Shown here: in pieces, positions 1-11,257 of the stretch
Position numbering within the stretch: the stretch's first letter is position 1
Layout: each line of letters begins with the position of its first letter
Source of the DNA: Engraulis encrasicolus
Taxonomy: Eukaryota; Chordata; Actinopteri; Clupeiformes; Engraulidae
NCBI RefSeq assembly: GCF_034702125.1
Contig: NC_085862.1
Coordinates: forward strand, 11,595,738-11,659,737
DNA length: 64,000 bases
Direction: 5' to 3'
Notes under the pieces: model-generated
What the model was told of the DNA's origin: nothing
The model's database searches: none
Seen by the model: only the letters and a program-made list of their open reading frames with translations
Position numbers and translations under genes: made by a program

Positions 1-460
1 TTCGGCACGGGTATGATGGTAGCAGCTTTGAAAAGTGATGGGATGACTGCTTGCTCCAGAGAGATGTTAAAGATGTCTGTGAAGACATCCTTCAGCTCTT
101 CTGCACAATCCTTCAACACTCGGCCAGGTATGTTGTCTGGGCCAGCTGCTTTGCGTGGGTTGATGGTGGCCAGTGTCCTCTTCACACTGGCAGAGGACAG
201 GTACAGGGGTTGATCATGGGGGGGAGGGGGAGTTTTCTGTGGATGAGTGTCATTTTGTGCTTCAAAACGGGCAAAGAAACTGTTCAGGTCATTTAGCAGA
301 GAGGTGTTGTTGTCACAGCTTCGTGGTGCGGGCTTATAGTCCGTGATGGCCTGTATGCCCTGCCACAGGCTCTGTGCATCTCTGCTGTCTTTGAAGTGTG
401 TTGTTATTTTGTCCGAGTATTCCTTTTTTGCTTTCCTGATGCCCTGGGACAGGTATCCTC
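1..460 (-). mobile_element. LINE ORF2 fragment (reverse transcriptase N-terminal part)
   Basis: Read on the minus strand, this gives the segment that precedes the reverse-transcriptase core of jockey/CR1/Rex-type non-LTR retrotransposons. Short stretches such as KAAGPDNIPGRVLKDCAEEL and FKAATIIPVP are recognisable. The reading frame shifts at about position 200, so the copy is decayed. It runs off the left edge of the window and lies in an HDGFL2 intron. The clade assignment is from recall of the family signature; the RT-like reading itself is direct. Confidence 0.75.
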
Positions 461-519
461 TTAGCAACCACACACTGTGCAAGTTTTATTTGGCTGTTAC
501 TCTTGTACTTAGTACGATT

Positions 520-873
520 TTAAGGTGCACTGTATAATACTTCATAAGTTTCTTTCCATTATTCATGCTGCCCATTTACAAACGTTACTTTTTTCATGAA
601 TACTTACCGCCACCGTCAGATTCCAAGTATTCATTATGACTGTGACAATTGCACACTTCATTCATGAAAAGGTGGATCCTGTCCATGCCCACTATTTTGA
701 ATTCTTTAGCTGCAAAGCTTACTGTTCTTTGGTCATACTAGAAAATATGTTTTTGTTATTTAGTACATATCCATAAAAACATACAATTTGGCAATAGGCA
801 GCACAATATCAATGAGCAGCATAGTGGCAGTACCTACTCTGGCCACCCACGATCCTACACAGTGCCCCTTTAA
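520..873 (+). mobile_element. TTAA-flanked MITE, family A, copy 1
   Basis: Diverged copy of a roughly 366-bp repeat that occurs about ten times in the window. The best copies start TTAA-AGGGACACTGTG and end with its inverse, CACAGTGTCCCT-TTAA. This copy keeps the flanking TTAA on both sides, but its left terminus is degraded. TTAA target sites with terminal inverted repeats are typical of piggyBac-like non-autonomous elements; that assignment is inferred. Confidence 0.7.
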
Positions 874-918
874 GATGTCTGACCGTAATACTGTGTTATG
901 GCAGGACTGAATGCACAT

Positions 919-1259
919 TTAAAGGGACACTGTGCTGCTCATTGAAACTGTGTCGCCTATTGCCAAATTTGACCTTTTCATGATACCGGTAGTTTACTAA
1001 GTAATAAACTAATATTTTCTAGTATGGCCCAAGTACAGTCATTTTTGCAGCTAAAAATGGCTATTTCTGGAAATTCAAAATGGCGGACCATAGAGAAGAT
1101 CCCCCTTTTTATGTTAGAAAAAGTGCAATTTTTCCAGTCATAATGAATATTTAGAATTTGATGGTGGTGGTAAGTATTCATGAAAAAGGTTACATTGGTG
1201 CATGGGTAGCATGAATTCTGGAAATAAACAACTAAAAATCTCACACAGTGTCCCTTTAA
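919..1259 (-). mobile_element. TTAA-flanked MITE, family A, copy 2
   Basis: Inverted relative to copy 1 and only 45 bp from it. Both ends show TTAA followed by AGGGACACTGTG or its complement. It ends 36 bp before the first HDGFL2 exon of the window and is bracketed by a duplicated intron-end sequence (see findings). Confidence 0.8.
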
Positions 1260-1295
1260 GATGTCTGACAGTAAATCTGTGATGTGTTATGGCAG

Positions 1296-1397
1296 GACAT
1301 CCAACGTTGTCTGCAAGCACTGGCTGACCTGGAGGCAGTGCAAGTTACGAGTGCAATCCTACAGAAGAACTCTGACGTCATTGCAACACTCAAGAAG
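1296..1397 (+). CDS. hdgfl2: hdgfl2 exon encoding IBD helices
   Basis: This 102-nt exon is in phase 0 at both ends, with acceptor TTATGGCAG and donor GTAAAG. It encodes [20 protein letters not shown] followed by [14 protein letters not shown], the central IBD helices. Confidence 0.85.
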
Positions 1398-4300
1398 GTA
1401 AAGGTTAAACAGATTGAGAGAGTTGGGCAATAAAATGCTCTGAATGGGATGACTTTGTGCTTGACCTTAATTGTCATTTACAAAACAATTTCTAAGTCTC
1501 TGGCATTAAATGATATTTAGATGATTTAGATGAGTTGAGCTGTGTGGAGCCGTACCAGGTAGAAAATGGTTTTACCACCTGTGATGTTTATCTGAAGTTA
1601 TTACTACGAACAGCAAGTCTTGTCATATTCCCTGCATTGCATCGCATTGCATTTGCTGTGTGCTACGCCCACTACTAGGCACTAACATTCGCAACGCTGA
1701 GCAGTACTGATAACAGCTGAAAACAGCTAATTTTGCTAATGAGGAAGTCGGCCCTGGCACACAGCGGAGATTGCCTGACTGTTCTCTATATGGCTCTGGG
1801 TTTAGTGCAACCAAGGATTGTGCCCTAGACCAGTCGTTCTCAACTTTTTTCTTGAGGGACCCATGATTTTACCATTGTAATCTTTGGTGACCCAGCTGTG
1901 CGAATGCATGCACGAGAGGGAGTCATGATACCCTCTGTTTCCTGCGAAAACTCATTTTGGTTATTTTATTCCACAATTCGTCTTCGGTCAAATATAGAAT
2001 AAATGTTTGTTGCTTCTATGCATATATTAGTGAAATGCTTTGTTCATTTATTCAACATGGGATATATGTGGTATTTTAAAATCAAGCCCCTTAAAATCAC
2101 GAGGGCTTTGGGACCCTCTGTGGATCTTTGGCGACCCATAGGTTGGGTGAGTCCCGACCCATAGGTTGGGAACCACTGCCGTAGACCATCAAAACCGCGG
2201 CGGCACAATGTAATTCTTACCGTTTGCCACCATAATATCATAGAGTACAGTGTATTTTTACATTACATTTGTACAATGTGTACACTGTTAACTATAACAG
2301 TGAGATTTGTTTTCTCCATTTCCTGAATCCTCCTGACAGATTCGGCGGTACAAAGCCAGTGCTGCCGTCATGGAGAAGGCCAATGATGTTTACAACAAAC
2401 TGAAACTTCAGTTCGTAGGAAAAGGTGAACCAACTGCAAAAGCTCTCCAAGAAAATGAGAGCCAGAATGATGGTGACACAAAGCATGAACTTCAAGGTCG
2501 GTACCTCTTAACTGCAGACGTTGAGTGTAACTTTTGAATTAACATTGTGTCATCAGACAATCAGTTAATAGATTTACAGTGGTGGAAATAAGTATTTGAT
2601 CCCTTGCTGGTTTGTCCACTGATAGACATGATCAGTCTATAATTTTAAATGTAAGGTGTCTTCAAACATGGAGAGACAGAGTATCAGAAAACAAAATCCA
2701 GAAAATAACTACTACTACTACTAAGTACATGAAAAGTACCGTATTTGGGGGGGAAATCCAGTAATTAGCTCACTTCTGGCGAAATCCTTCGATAGCGATG
2801 GCAGATAGCTGCTACGCCAAACCAAGCTATGGTCAGGGCTGGTAGATTCGGACAATGGGTCGGTCGCCAGAAAAACAATTTTCACCCACTTCCTGAAGTC
2901 TGGGCACTGTGGAGAGACGGAGACCCTCAATTGACCTTGGGGGGGCTAATCCCTTTAAAGGTTGGTCTGGGACAAATCATATACAGCACGAACAGTTGAA
3001 ATTTGGATAGAGAACGAAGAAAGATGACAAAACATTCGTCCTCTTCACTCATTGAGTGCCAGCCATTTTCAAATTCAGTTTGAGTGATTTTTCAAGAGCC
3101 ATAAAAAATTGAGTTCTTTGTCCATGTGAACAACAAACATACCAGATCAAGTTGTTAGGCCCCACCCCCCATAAAAAAACGCAATTGACTTGATATCAAG
3201 TCTTTGTCACTGTGCCATACATTCTGAAAAGACTCGTTTTCAAGTCCATGGCACTCAAAAGAGCTACACTATGCTAATTTTTCCAAGAGGATTGTCATTG
3301 AACACACAGGCTACTGATCCTCAAGAAAACCAAGATGGAGATGAGCATAGTCTGCGGACACAGTGGCACGCATGTAGTAGTATTGCTGTTCAAACCTGAA
3401 GAAATTCTTAGCCAGGTTACAGTATCTCAACTATTTTTACAATGAAGTCAGTTGTTAGTCCATCATCGTCAGTTTGGAGGTTGAGAAAGAAAGTTTTTCA
3501 GAGCAGACAAGTCATCAGTGTGAGGGATATTTGTGTAAAATGAGGTTACATCTATTGTGGAAAGCAACACATTTCGACTTACATGGCCAATCTGAAAAAA
3601 AGCATCGTCAGAAATCAGATGTGTCTCTGAGGTAGCTTGGGAGCTTCTGAGGTAGCTTGGGAGCTTCTATGGTCTTAGAATTAAATCTGCAACAGACAGA
3701 CTATTGTTGCCCACAGACCCCACGATGTTTTGTGGTAAAAAGAAATTAGAAACCAATTTGCCTTTGGTTAGATTTAGTTGTTTCTCTCGAAAGTCTCACT
3801 ACATTTAATATTTTTCTTCTCTTTCCTTCTCAAGCACATTGAATGACTGATGTGTATGATCATGTGCTATAAACATACTATTGATATTGATTATTTGGAT
3901 AAAAATATAAAATACTGTCCTTCAATTCATACATTCTTACATTTTCATACATTTCAAGTTACTTTACAGATTTGTTTTAAATATTCTGTCTCCCCATGTT
4001 AGAATACACCTACCATATGTCATTATTAGTGAGCAAGCCAACAAAATCAGCAAGGGATCAAATACATAATATGATTCACATAGCCTCTAATGCCTTCATA
4101 TGTCTTTCTCAAGATGAAACACCAGTGAATGGGGAGTCCGAAACTTCAAGAAAGAACACAGAATGTAACCCAGAATCTCTACAACATGTTGAAGAGAGCC
4201 TTGATCCTAGCAGGTACAAATTCAATTCCTTTGTTACCTCCGTGGTCTTGTGGTCGTGGGCTCGTGTGGTCTTTAAGGATGTTTAATGATATGTTGAGTT

Positions 4301-5764
4301 GAGCAATGGAGCAATGGTATACCACTGTACATAATGTGCGGCTGTCCCACTGGCACCAAAGCCATACTTGCGTGACCATCAGCTAACCAAAACATTCAAT
4401 ATATAATGTAATCAATCAAATAATATATATACTGTAATATGGCGCGCATATCACTGCAGGTCTCGTGGACTTCATTGTTTTCCTGTTTTTGTTTTCTGTT
4501 TTCTCATTGCGGATATCATGGTATCCGACAGGCACTTAAACCATACTCGCGTAGCCATCAGCACACCAAAACATTATGTAATATACAATGTGGCACGTAT
4601 ATCAGTGCAGCTTGCGAGTTAATTGTTCTTCGACAGTTTCCCTGTCAACACAATCATCTTTCACTCATCTGTCCAGTTGAAGTTTGTCAACGGAAACCTT
4701 GTGTGCTTAACAACATCTGGAACACAGATTAATTTTTGAATAATAAATGAACGGTGGCTAATAACGCGATGAACTGTGGTTTTCAATGAGGAATAGGGAA
4801 AAGACAATGACTCCTCTACCGACAGCGCCAAGGCCAACCAGTGAAAACAATAATAACCCACATGAGGAATATGCCCATATATGGCCATATGTGATCGGTT
4901 AATCAAAGTTGAATTGCGAGCGACATGGAGAGTGACCCCAAAGCCAGAAAGTAGGCATAGGCACAAGTTAAACAGCTCAACACACCACCAGCAATGCAAT
5001 GCTGTAATTCCATTTAAGTCCATTTTAAAAGTGCAAGATTGAATATCTGTGCCATTTAAAATTGCCGTAAAACAATTATGTGATGAAAGGCATGCTGCCA
5101 ATCATCATAATGTTTATAACAATACATTTAAGCTAACAATGTCACGACTAACAAGTATGTAGCAACCGATGAGCTCCAGTAAGTGAATTGCAAATTACAG
5201 TAGGGCCTATGCCATGACCAATGACATAAATCAAACATTTGCCAATCCCACAAAGGCAGGTGAACTAAACACCAAAACTAACCAGGTGACATATTACTAA
5301 AAGAGACCCATATAATTTGGTTCACACGTGACTATTCAATTCTTTGAACACACCTATGGTATGTATAAATCTGCATGGATTACACCACATCATGACACAA
5401 ATATTTAACAAACTGAGGTCTGTATTCTCTGAGTGCATTTCTAGTTATGACTGTTTCCTTGTGGTCTACTTGTATGCCCCACGTAATACTGCCCATAATA
5501 AAAACCGTTTTGGAGAATAAAAATGTCCAAGACACTGTACTGCAAATATATATGCATTGTTGTATTATATAATAATTATATAATATTCTGTAGAGTAGGA
5601 GGTGTAATAACAATGCTGTTATTTTCAGATGTAGTAATTTCTTGCCATTTTTTTCCCCTCGTTCTTTCTGCAGGTCAGAAGATACGTCTGAGAAGCCTGC
5701 TTCACCTGACGCCTCTACACACAGCCCTCCTGCAGACAAACAGCTTGTGGAAGAAGAGAGCTGA
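1296..5764 (+). CDS. hdgfl2: HDGFL2-like protein, C-terminal coding exons (partial gene)
   Basis: HDGF-like chromatin protein: an N-terminal PWWP domain (outside the window) binds methylated histone H3, and a C-terminal integrase-binding domain (IBD) recruits partner proteins in the nucleus. Four exons (1296-1397, 2340-2496, 4114-4213, 5674-5764) join in one frame to a TGA at 5762-5764, encoding 115 residues. The first exon reads [20 protein letters not shown], then [14 protein letters not shown]. The second begins [13 protein letters not shown], the C-terminal helices of the IBD. The tail is Ser/Glu-rich ([11 protein letters not shown], then [10 protein letters not shown] at the end), as in HDGFL2. 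PSIP1/LEDGF has Phe and Val where this protein has Tyr and Ala in IRRYKA, which favours HDGFL2. The start codon, PWWP domain and upstream IBD helices lie left of position 1. No in-frame break is seen. Confidence 0.85.
1831..2178 (-). mobile_element. hAT-type MITE (CAGTGGTTCYCAACCT termini), copy 1
   Basis: The ends are CAGTCGTTCTCAAC and GTTGGGAACCACTG, an inverted pair. The flanks CCCTAGAC (1823-1830) and CCGTAGAC (2179-2186) form an 8-bp target duplication with one mismatch. The same family recurs in the opposite orientation at 54397-54746. An 8-bp duplication is the hAT superfamily hallmark. No transposase is encoded. Confidence 0.75.
2340..2496 (+). CDS. hdgfl2: hdgfl2 exon encoding end of IBD and linker
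   Basis: This 157-nt exon follows CCTGACAG and ends before GTCGGT. It begins [20 protein letters not shown] and closes the IBD, then enters a polar linker. It ends in phase 1, which joins exactly to the exon at 4114. A second GT (GTACCT) lies 4 nt downstream but would break the frame. Confidence 0.85.
2576..4066 (+). mobile_element. Tc1/mariner-like remnant (ends only)
   Basis: The left end, ACAGTGGTGGAAATAAGTAT then TTGATCCC, is the familiar terminus of a fish Tc1-like family. A matching inverted core, AATCAGCAAGGGATCAAATA, lies at 4046-4065. The extreme right terminus has been lost. The interior shows no transposase reading, so this is either a deleted copy or two fragments. Confidence 0.5.
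3627..3670 (+). repeat. Short tandem duplication (about 21-bp unit, two copies)
   Basis: CTGAGGTAGCTTGGGAGCTT occurs twice in direct succession in the HDGFL2 intron. Confidence 0.7.
4114..4213 (+). CDS. hdgfl2: hdgfl2 exon encoding acidic/serine tail
   Basis: This 100-nt exon follows TTTCTCAAG and precedes GTACAA. In the frame set by the previous exon it reads [16 protein letters not shown] and onward to EESLDPS. The VNGE motif and composition match the HDGFL2 tail. Confidence 0.75.
4335..4630 (+). repeat. Diverged tandem duplication (about 180-bp spacing)
   Basis: Two related blocks share GCCATAC(T)TGCGTGACCATC-like and ACCAAAACATT sequence. Each is followed by an AT-rich stretch and then ATATGGCGCGCATATCACTG, or its variant ATGTGGCACGTATATCAGTG. 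This is an imperfect local duplication in the last HDGFL2 intron. Confidence 0.5.
5674..5764 (+). CDS. hdgfl2: hdgfl2 terminal coding exon
   Basis: This exon follows a good polypyrimidine tract and CTGCAG. It encodes [20 protein letters not shown] then DKQLVEEES, with TGA at 5762-5764. The acidic C-terminal ending resembles that of HDGFL2. Confidence 0.8.
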
Positions 5765-6050
5765 AGATATTTGTTGTCTTATTTCGTTTATTAGATTGCA
5801 GTTTTTTCTCTCTGTGCAGTGAAGCTAAGAAGAGTCGATGCATACATGAATTTATACAGTCCTTGTCTATAGTCTGATATTTCCACCTTAAACCCTCAGA
5901 ATAGAAAAAAAGAATGCTTATATATATACATATGCTTATATATAATGCGCACACACATTGCATGCCAGTTGTGTATGGGTGACCATCATTCATTCTTGTG
6001 TCCAAATGTGTGTTTTTATTTGGAATTCCAATAATATGCTGTCCTACAGG

Positions 6051-6056
6051 AATAAA
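6051..6056 (+). promoter_or_regulatory. Polyadenylation signal AATAAA (proximal, hdgfl2)
   Basis: Canonical hexamer 287 nt after the hdgfl2 stop codon, followed by T-rich sequence (TTTTTTTTGTTTTG) that suits a downstream element. Confidence 0.6.
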
Positions 6057-6391
6057 ATGAAGGACTGTTTTTTTTGTTTTGTTTTGTTTGTTTTTTTTAA
6101 ATGGGACTACTGTACATTGGTTTGGCCATATTAGCTTTGAGTTTGTGTGACAAGACTTGTATAATACCTGTTCTGTGTCATATCTTAACAGGATGCTGTG
6201 TATACTGTTTTTGTCTGGTACACCTTTAATGTTTTCTTCTCCGTAACTTCACAAGTCAATTACGCAAAGTCTGTATAAACACGATACAATGCTTTTTAAG
6301 GTGTAAGACTATACACACAGTTTAGATAGTGTTACTTTAAAATATGATTGTAGTGTTGATGTTTATTTACAGCCTTTTGTATTCCTAATTG

Positions 6392-6397
6392 AATAAA
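6392..6397 (+). promoter_or_regulatory. Polyadenylation signal AATAAA (distal, hdgfl2)
   Basis: Second canonical hexamer, followed by a GT-rich stretch (GGTCCGTGTTG). It may be an alternative 3' end of the hdgfl2 transcript. Confidence 0.5.
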
Positions 6398-6793
6398 ATA
6401 ATGTAAATGGTCCGTGTTGCACTTGAACAAATGAATTTGAGGCTTTATTTTCTGCAATCTTCTCTTTCAGAGGACTCCAAAAGCCGAAATGCAGAAAGCA
6501 GTAGGCTATCACACATTCAGCACACTAGTCCACTGTGAGAATCGAAAAGGCCTGATTGAAATGTGCAGACAAGTACAGAGCTGATCTGTAAAAGTTCTGT
6601 CTTTTAAACTGGACATAGTAGAGTAGAGTAACTGTAAGTTTATTGATCCAGGGAAATGTGTCAAGTAGCTTATACACATAATGCCCACATGGACATTTCA
6701 AAACACAAATAACATGGGCCACTGATTTTTGAAAGTTTGGCAAAAAATATTTTCATCAACAAAATAAATCCAGGTAATGATCATTAGGAGCTC

Positions 6794-6895
<102 letters not shown>

Positions 6896-7052
6896 GTCCG
6901 CCCTTATGACTGTGTATCTGTACATTCTGCCTCACCGTCATTTCTAACTAATTGGTCCAGGTGATGGCGTTAGCCAGTAGAGTGTAAATCAGTTGTTGTA
7001 AATAATTATTGGCCTATCTTGTTACAGCTCTCTGGAACTTGTACAAAAGCAA

Positions 7053-7136
7053 AGTGTAGTAACTACACTGCCCTACAACAGCAAAATGTGGTAATAACTA
7101 CACTGCTCTACAAAAGCAAACTGCCGTAACTAAAGG
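7053..7136 (+). repeat. Three imperfect copies of a 30-37 bp unit
   Basis: The unit resembles CTACAAAAGCAAA followed by GTAACTACACTGC. It is repeated three times and directly precedes the poly-G tract. Confidence 0.55.
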
Positions 7137-7142
7137 TGTAAA

Positions 7143-7187
7143 GGGGCGGGGCGGGGGGGGGGGGGGGGGGGGGGGGGTGGGGGGTTA
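7143..7187 (+). repeat. Poly-G tract
   Basis: Uninterrupted G run of about 25 bases inside a longer G-rich block. It could form a quadruplex and is prone to sequencing or assembly error. Confidence 0.9.
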
Positions 7188-7585
7188 GGGGGAGAGACTT
7201 GTTTTTGCCTTCATGTTAGGATGATTCTTCTGTCTCTCCTTCAGGAATACATCACACTCTAAGGGGAAAAAGGTTCTCTGGGGTGCTATATAGAACCATG
7301 GGTGTTCAGTTGATATTCAGAAATATACCAGTCCATCATTTTGGCTGTGCAAGTAAGTGCTATTGTTGTGTCATAACTAGCCCTGGCACGGGGTCCCCTA
7401 GGTGGTCTCTGCTTAAAGTTTCTTGCAGACTATGTTTTTTATCTCAGACTACATTGGGTTTTCCCCCCCCAAAATCAAGAAGCAAGTGAAAAGGGAGTTT
7501 TTACTCACGTTGCCAACAGGGGCCACATCTGAGGGCCCTATGTGACTATATCTTGGGCCTAAACTCTTGTGGACTTCATGCCTCC

Positions 7586-8240
7586 TTAACCCTCCTGTTA
7601 TCCTCAGATTTAGGTTACATCCGTGATCCTTGGGGTCATGTTGACCCCAGCCACTTAAATGTCTACAAAATCAGTAGAAGCAAAAACTTTTGCTCCGGTT
7701 TATGCCTCAGATATTTACTGTTGCTCTGTTGGGGACATAAAAAAGCCCTTTGATATGTCCTAGCACCCCCACACATAGCTCACACACCAAAAGAACTAAT
7801 CCATGACTAGGCGAAAATGTGCAACAACTGCCCAAAAGTTGCCTTGAATTAGTTTTGGCCCTCGTCCACATCATACATATTGTTAGCTATTCGAGCCCTA
7901 AATAAAACAAAATGTTCTGTTCTAAATAACCTAAGTTCATGTATTTTACATAATCTAGACAGATTGGAACATGTATTAGCAAAATATGGATGCTCCATTT
8001 ATGTTTAATACACTTAAAATAATTTGGGGTCAAATTGACCCCAAGGAACATAGTTTGTAGATGTAACCAAAATGTGTACAGCACTCAGGGCAAACATTTT
8101 TGTGGAAATTTAACTTTTTTTCACATTGACCCCATATATTTAGGAAAAGTCATCAAAGATGAAGCAAAAGAATTGTGTATTTTTCAGACGTTAAACATTG
8201 AATGGGGTCAAATGGACCCCAAGGATAACAGGAGGGTTAA
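7586..8240. mobile_element. TTAA-flanked MITE, CCCTCCTGTTATCCT family
   Basis: The ends are TTAA-CCCTCCTGTTATCCT and its exact inverse AGGATAACAGGAGGG-TTAA. The interior repeats GGGGTCAAxTTGACCCC-like palindromes several times. Length is about 655 bp with no transposase. The structure fits a piggyBac-type non-autonomous element (inferred from TTAA plus terminal inverted repeats). Confidence 0.75.
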
Positions 8241-8631
8241 TCTTATCTCTTCTTTCAGCTCCTTCATTTAATTTTTCATTACATTCACTTATTTATTATC
8301 CCTCTGCTTATTTTTTTCTATTTTCTCTAGATTCCTCTCTTGTCTTTTTGCTATTTCTGTCTTGTTTCTTTTTATCTTTTCTACCTCACTCCATTATTTT
8401 TTTTTATTTTTAACATTCATTAGATTTACATAATGTTAATTCCAAATTGAAAATTCAGAATTGAATAGTTCCGTCAAGTTTACTTTTATCTTTCCTTTAA
8501 TTCCAAATTAACAGGTGTTTACATGACGTTTTCAAAGCGTTTCAAAGTATCTCATGTAAACGTAGCAATTGTTGTTCATCCAGTTGTTAAGCACTTTGAG
8601 CTGCATGCCTTGTATGAAATTGTGCTGTACA

Positions 8632-8985
8632 AATACAGTTATTGTGTCTTCAAGTTGAGCCATAAAACCTATGCCTCCTTAGATGAAAATGCAGTGTTGA
8701 TTTTCATTGACTTACAGCATGATGATTGGCCGGCACCCTTTTTTGCTGTTTTGCTGTTCATCTGAGTCCCATACTATGTGAGCTGTGTGTGAATGTCCAG
8801 GAACAAACAACAATCCAACTGTACTCTTCAGTGTCCTGCTGCTGAATGAGTGTTTGTATACACAGGTGAGGTTTTAGAACCATCTCCAAGGCCACATCAT
8901 AATGACATCACAGACAAGTGACCCTATTGGAATGGAGTGGCAGACTAGCATGTAGGCTATCTGTTCAAGACACTATCACCAGTGC
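8632..8985 (+). repeat. Microsatellite-associated dispersed repeat, unit 1
   Basis: Contains CAGCATGATGATTGGCC, a GTGTCCTGCTGCTGAATGAG block and AAGTGACCCTATTGGAAT, all shared with the units at 9303, 9634 and 10247 and with the minus-strand copy near the right end of the window. Function unknown; no coding potential. Confidence 0.7.
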
Positions 8986-9168
8986 TTAATTTGTCAAGCA
9001 GGAGGTCCCGGAGCACAGAGGATGGGTGGCTCCCCCAGGAGGGGGATCTGTGATGTATTTCCCAGAGGTTCCATCCAAGGTTCCGGAGCTCTCGTCTGAG
9101 GTTCCGGAGCTAGCTCCCCCTTGCTCCCCCTCAAATTAAGCACTGACTATCACCCTACCCACCACTTT

Positions 9169-9301
<133 letters not shown>

Positions 9302-9302
9302 T

Positions 9303-9415
9303 CATGTTGAAGTTGAGCTATACAAACTATGCTTACTGATATGATAATGCTGTGTTGATGTTCATGTACTTACAGCATGATGATTGGCCTGCACCCCTGA
9401 CTTTTGCTGTAACAT
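9303..9415 (+). repeat. Dispersed repeat, unit 2 (truncated)
   Basis: Starts ATGTTGAAGTTGAGCTATA and runs to TTTTGCTGT, then jumps to sequence that belongs to the other end of the unit and into a microsatellite. It therefore carries an internal deletion. Confidence 0.65.
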
Positions 9416-9445
9416 TGTCCGTCCCTGTCTCTATGTCTCCTTCCC

Positions 9446-9610
<165 letters not shown>

Positions 9611-9633
9611 CTGTGTGTGCGTGCGTGTGTGTC

Positions 9634-10018
9634 TTCATGTTGAAGTTGAACCTACGCTTATATGACAATGCTGTGCTGATGTTCATGTACTTACAGCATG
9701 ATGATTGGCCTGATCCCCTGACTTTTGCTGTCCATCTGTGTCCCATACTATGTGAGGCGTTTGTAAATGTCCAGGAGGAAACAATAATCCAACTGCACTC
9801 TTCAGTGTCCTGCTGCTGAATGAGTGTCTGTATACTAAGGTGAGCTTTTAGAAGCATCTCCATTGTGACATCACAAACAAGTGACCCTATTGGAATAGAG
9901 TGGCAGACTAACATGATTCTGTTCAAGAGTCTATCATCCTAAGGTGAATGTGGTTTGAATCCTTTGCAGAGCTTATACCACTTGTAGGGTAGTATAAAGC
10001 TGTAGGAGCTCTAAAACA
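9634..10018 (+). repeat. Dispersed repeat, unit 3 (longest copy)
   Basis: Runs from the TTCATGTTGAAGTTGA start through the GTCCTGCTGCTGAATGAG block to AGGAGCTCTAAAACATTG, where the next microsatellite begins. It is closely similar to the reverse complement of 63400-63790. Confidence 0.7.
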
Positions 10019-10049
10019 TTGTCTCTCCCTCCCTCTCTCTGACTCTATC

Positions 10050-10050
<1 letters not shown>

Positions 10051-10144
<94 letters not shown>

Positions 10145-10193
10145 CTATGTGTGTCTGTTTATGTCTGTCTGTCTGCCTGCCTGTCTGTGTGTG

Positions 10194-10246
<53 letters not shown>
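10051..10246 (+). repeat. Compound microsatellite (GT)n-(CTGT)n
   Basis: (GT)n up to about 10142, an imperfect middle, then (CTGT)n to 10246. It sits between dispersed-repeat units 3 and 4. Confidence 0.95.
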
Positions 10247-10345
10247 TCATGTTGAAGTTGAGCTATAAAACCTCTGCTTACTGATATGCTAATGCTGTGT
10301 TGATGTTCATGTACTTACAGCATGATGATTGGCCTGCACCTACAG
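10247..10345 (+). repeat. Dispersed repeat, unit 4 (start only)
   Basis: TTCATGTTGAAGTTGAGCTA through CATGATGATTGGCCTGCACC, then replaced by another repeat that is related to 35847-36850. Confidence 0.65.
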
Positions 10346-10354
10346 TTGATGTGT

Positions 10355-10560
10355 CCCAAAAGGGCTTGGTTGACCCGCCTCCCTAGATTTGCAACTGGTT
10401 GACTGGTGTTCGACAAAGTGGGTGGAGTTCCCGATTTTTCCTGAGATCAGAAATGATATTTACATTGCTCTTGGCCTGACTAGAAGCAACGCTAAAGTTG
10501 TTGCGTCACTAGGAGGGCGTGGCCTGGCTACTGAGGGCTACCATTAGCATGACATTCATG
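10355..10560 (+). repeat. Dispersed repeat related to 35847-36850
   Basis: Shares GGTTGACCCGCCTCCCT, GACAAAGTGG(G/A)TGGAGTT and CTAGAAGCAA blocks with the intron-20 region at 35.9-36.8 kb, where the same element is split by two MITE insertions. Confidence 0.55.
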
Positions 10561-11071
10561 CAGAAATAGGCCTATTAGGCTACGTTTGACAGTCAGGCCA
10601 CCCTTTGTTCTTCGAAACTGCTGTGATTTTACATATTATTCAGTGTTTTATACGTGAATAAAATGTATGCTGAAACATTAAATATAGACATTTACCATTA
10701 GCTTAAGACATATGCTTAGTAGTTGGAGAGCACATATAAGACATTTCAAAGAGTAGGCCTAAACAAAGTCATGCCCCCGTGCCCCCACAGGATCTTGGAA
10801 AGGTAAATCTTGTGCTTCACTGACGCCTTTCCCCTCTATCAGCCTAGGCGCAGCAACTTTTGGGAGACCTTTCCCAATTCGACATCCTGCATGCAAATGA
10901 GAATTGAATTGTACTTTGCAAGATATTTAATAGAACTTGAACTAAAACTCTCGTCAATGACTTGCCTCGGATCTCAAGGCCACAAGCACAAGGCGAGGAC
11001 GGGAGGTTAGATAATAAGATAGACCCAAAGATTTACATTTGCTAATCACACAAGGCTGTTGTACATATTTC

Positions 11072-11257
11072 TGTATAAAAAGAAGACAATTCTCACACTT
11101 CAGGTCTATTTTTGTGCAAAGAAGCTTTACTTGACTTGCAAGCTTTCGGTCCTTAGACCTTCATCAGGCAGAGTGCTGACCGAAAGCTTGCAAGTCAAGT
11201 AAAGCTTCTTTGCACAAAAATAGACCTGAAGTGTGCGGATTGTCTTCTTTTTATACA
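11072..11257. mobile_element. Foldback element with about 80-bp arms
   Basis: The left arm, TGTATAAAAAGAAGACAATT to AGCTTTCGGTC, is matched almost perfectly by an inverted right arm ending GATTGTCTTCTTTTTATACA. A loop of about 26 bp contains CTTCATCAGGCAGAG. This is a hairpin MITE in the hdgfl2-ap3d1 interval. Confidence 0.8.

Larger units (their letters stand above)
5765..6415 (+). other. hdgfl2: hdgfl2 3' untranslated region (probable)
   Basis: AT-rich sequence follows the stop codon and holds two AATAAA signals (6051-6056 and 6392-6397). The exact end is inferred; cleavage about 15-25 nt after either signal is expected. No coding potential is seen. Confidence 0.55.

Noticed and set aside
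4661..5101. 146-codon open frame on the minus strand in the HDGFL2 last intron
   Set aside because: No recognisable domain, sits in AT-rich intronic DNA that includes part of a diverged duplication, and shows no splice or promoter context. Length is within chance for 64 kb.
1296..5764. Assignment of the partial gene to PSIP1 (LEDGF)
   Set aside because: The IBD segment has Tyr and Ala in IRRYKA where LEDGF has Phe and Val, and the VTSxILQKN stretch and short acidic tail fit HDGFL2 better. A whole-protein alignment would settle it.
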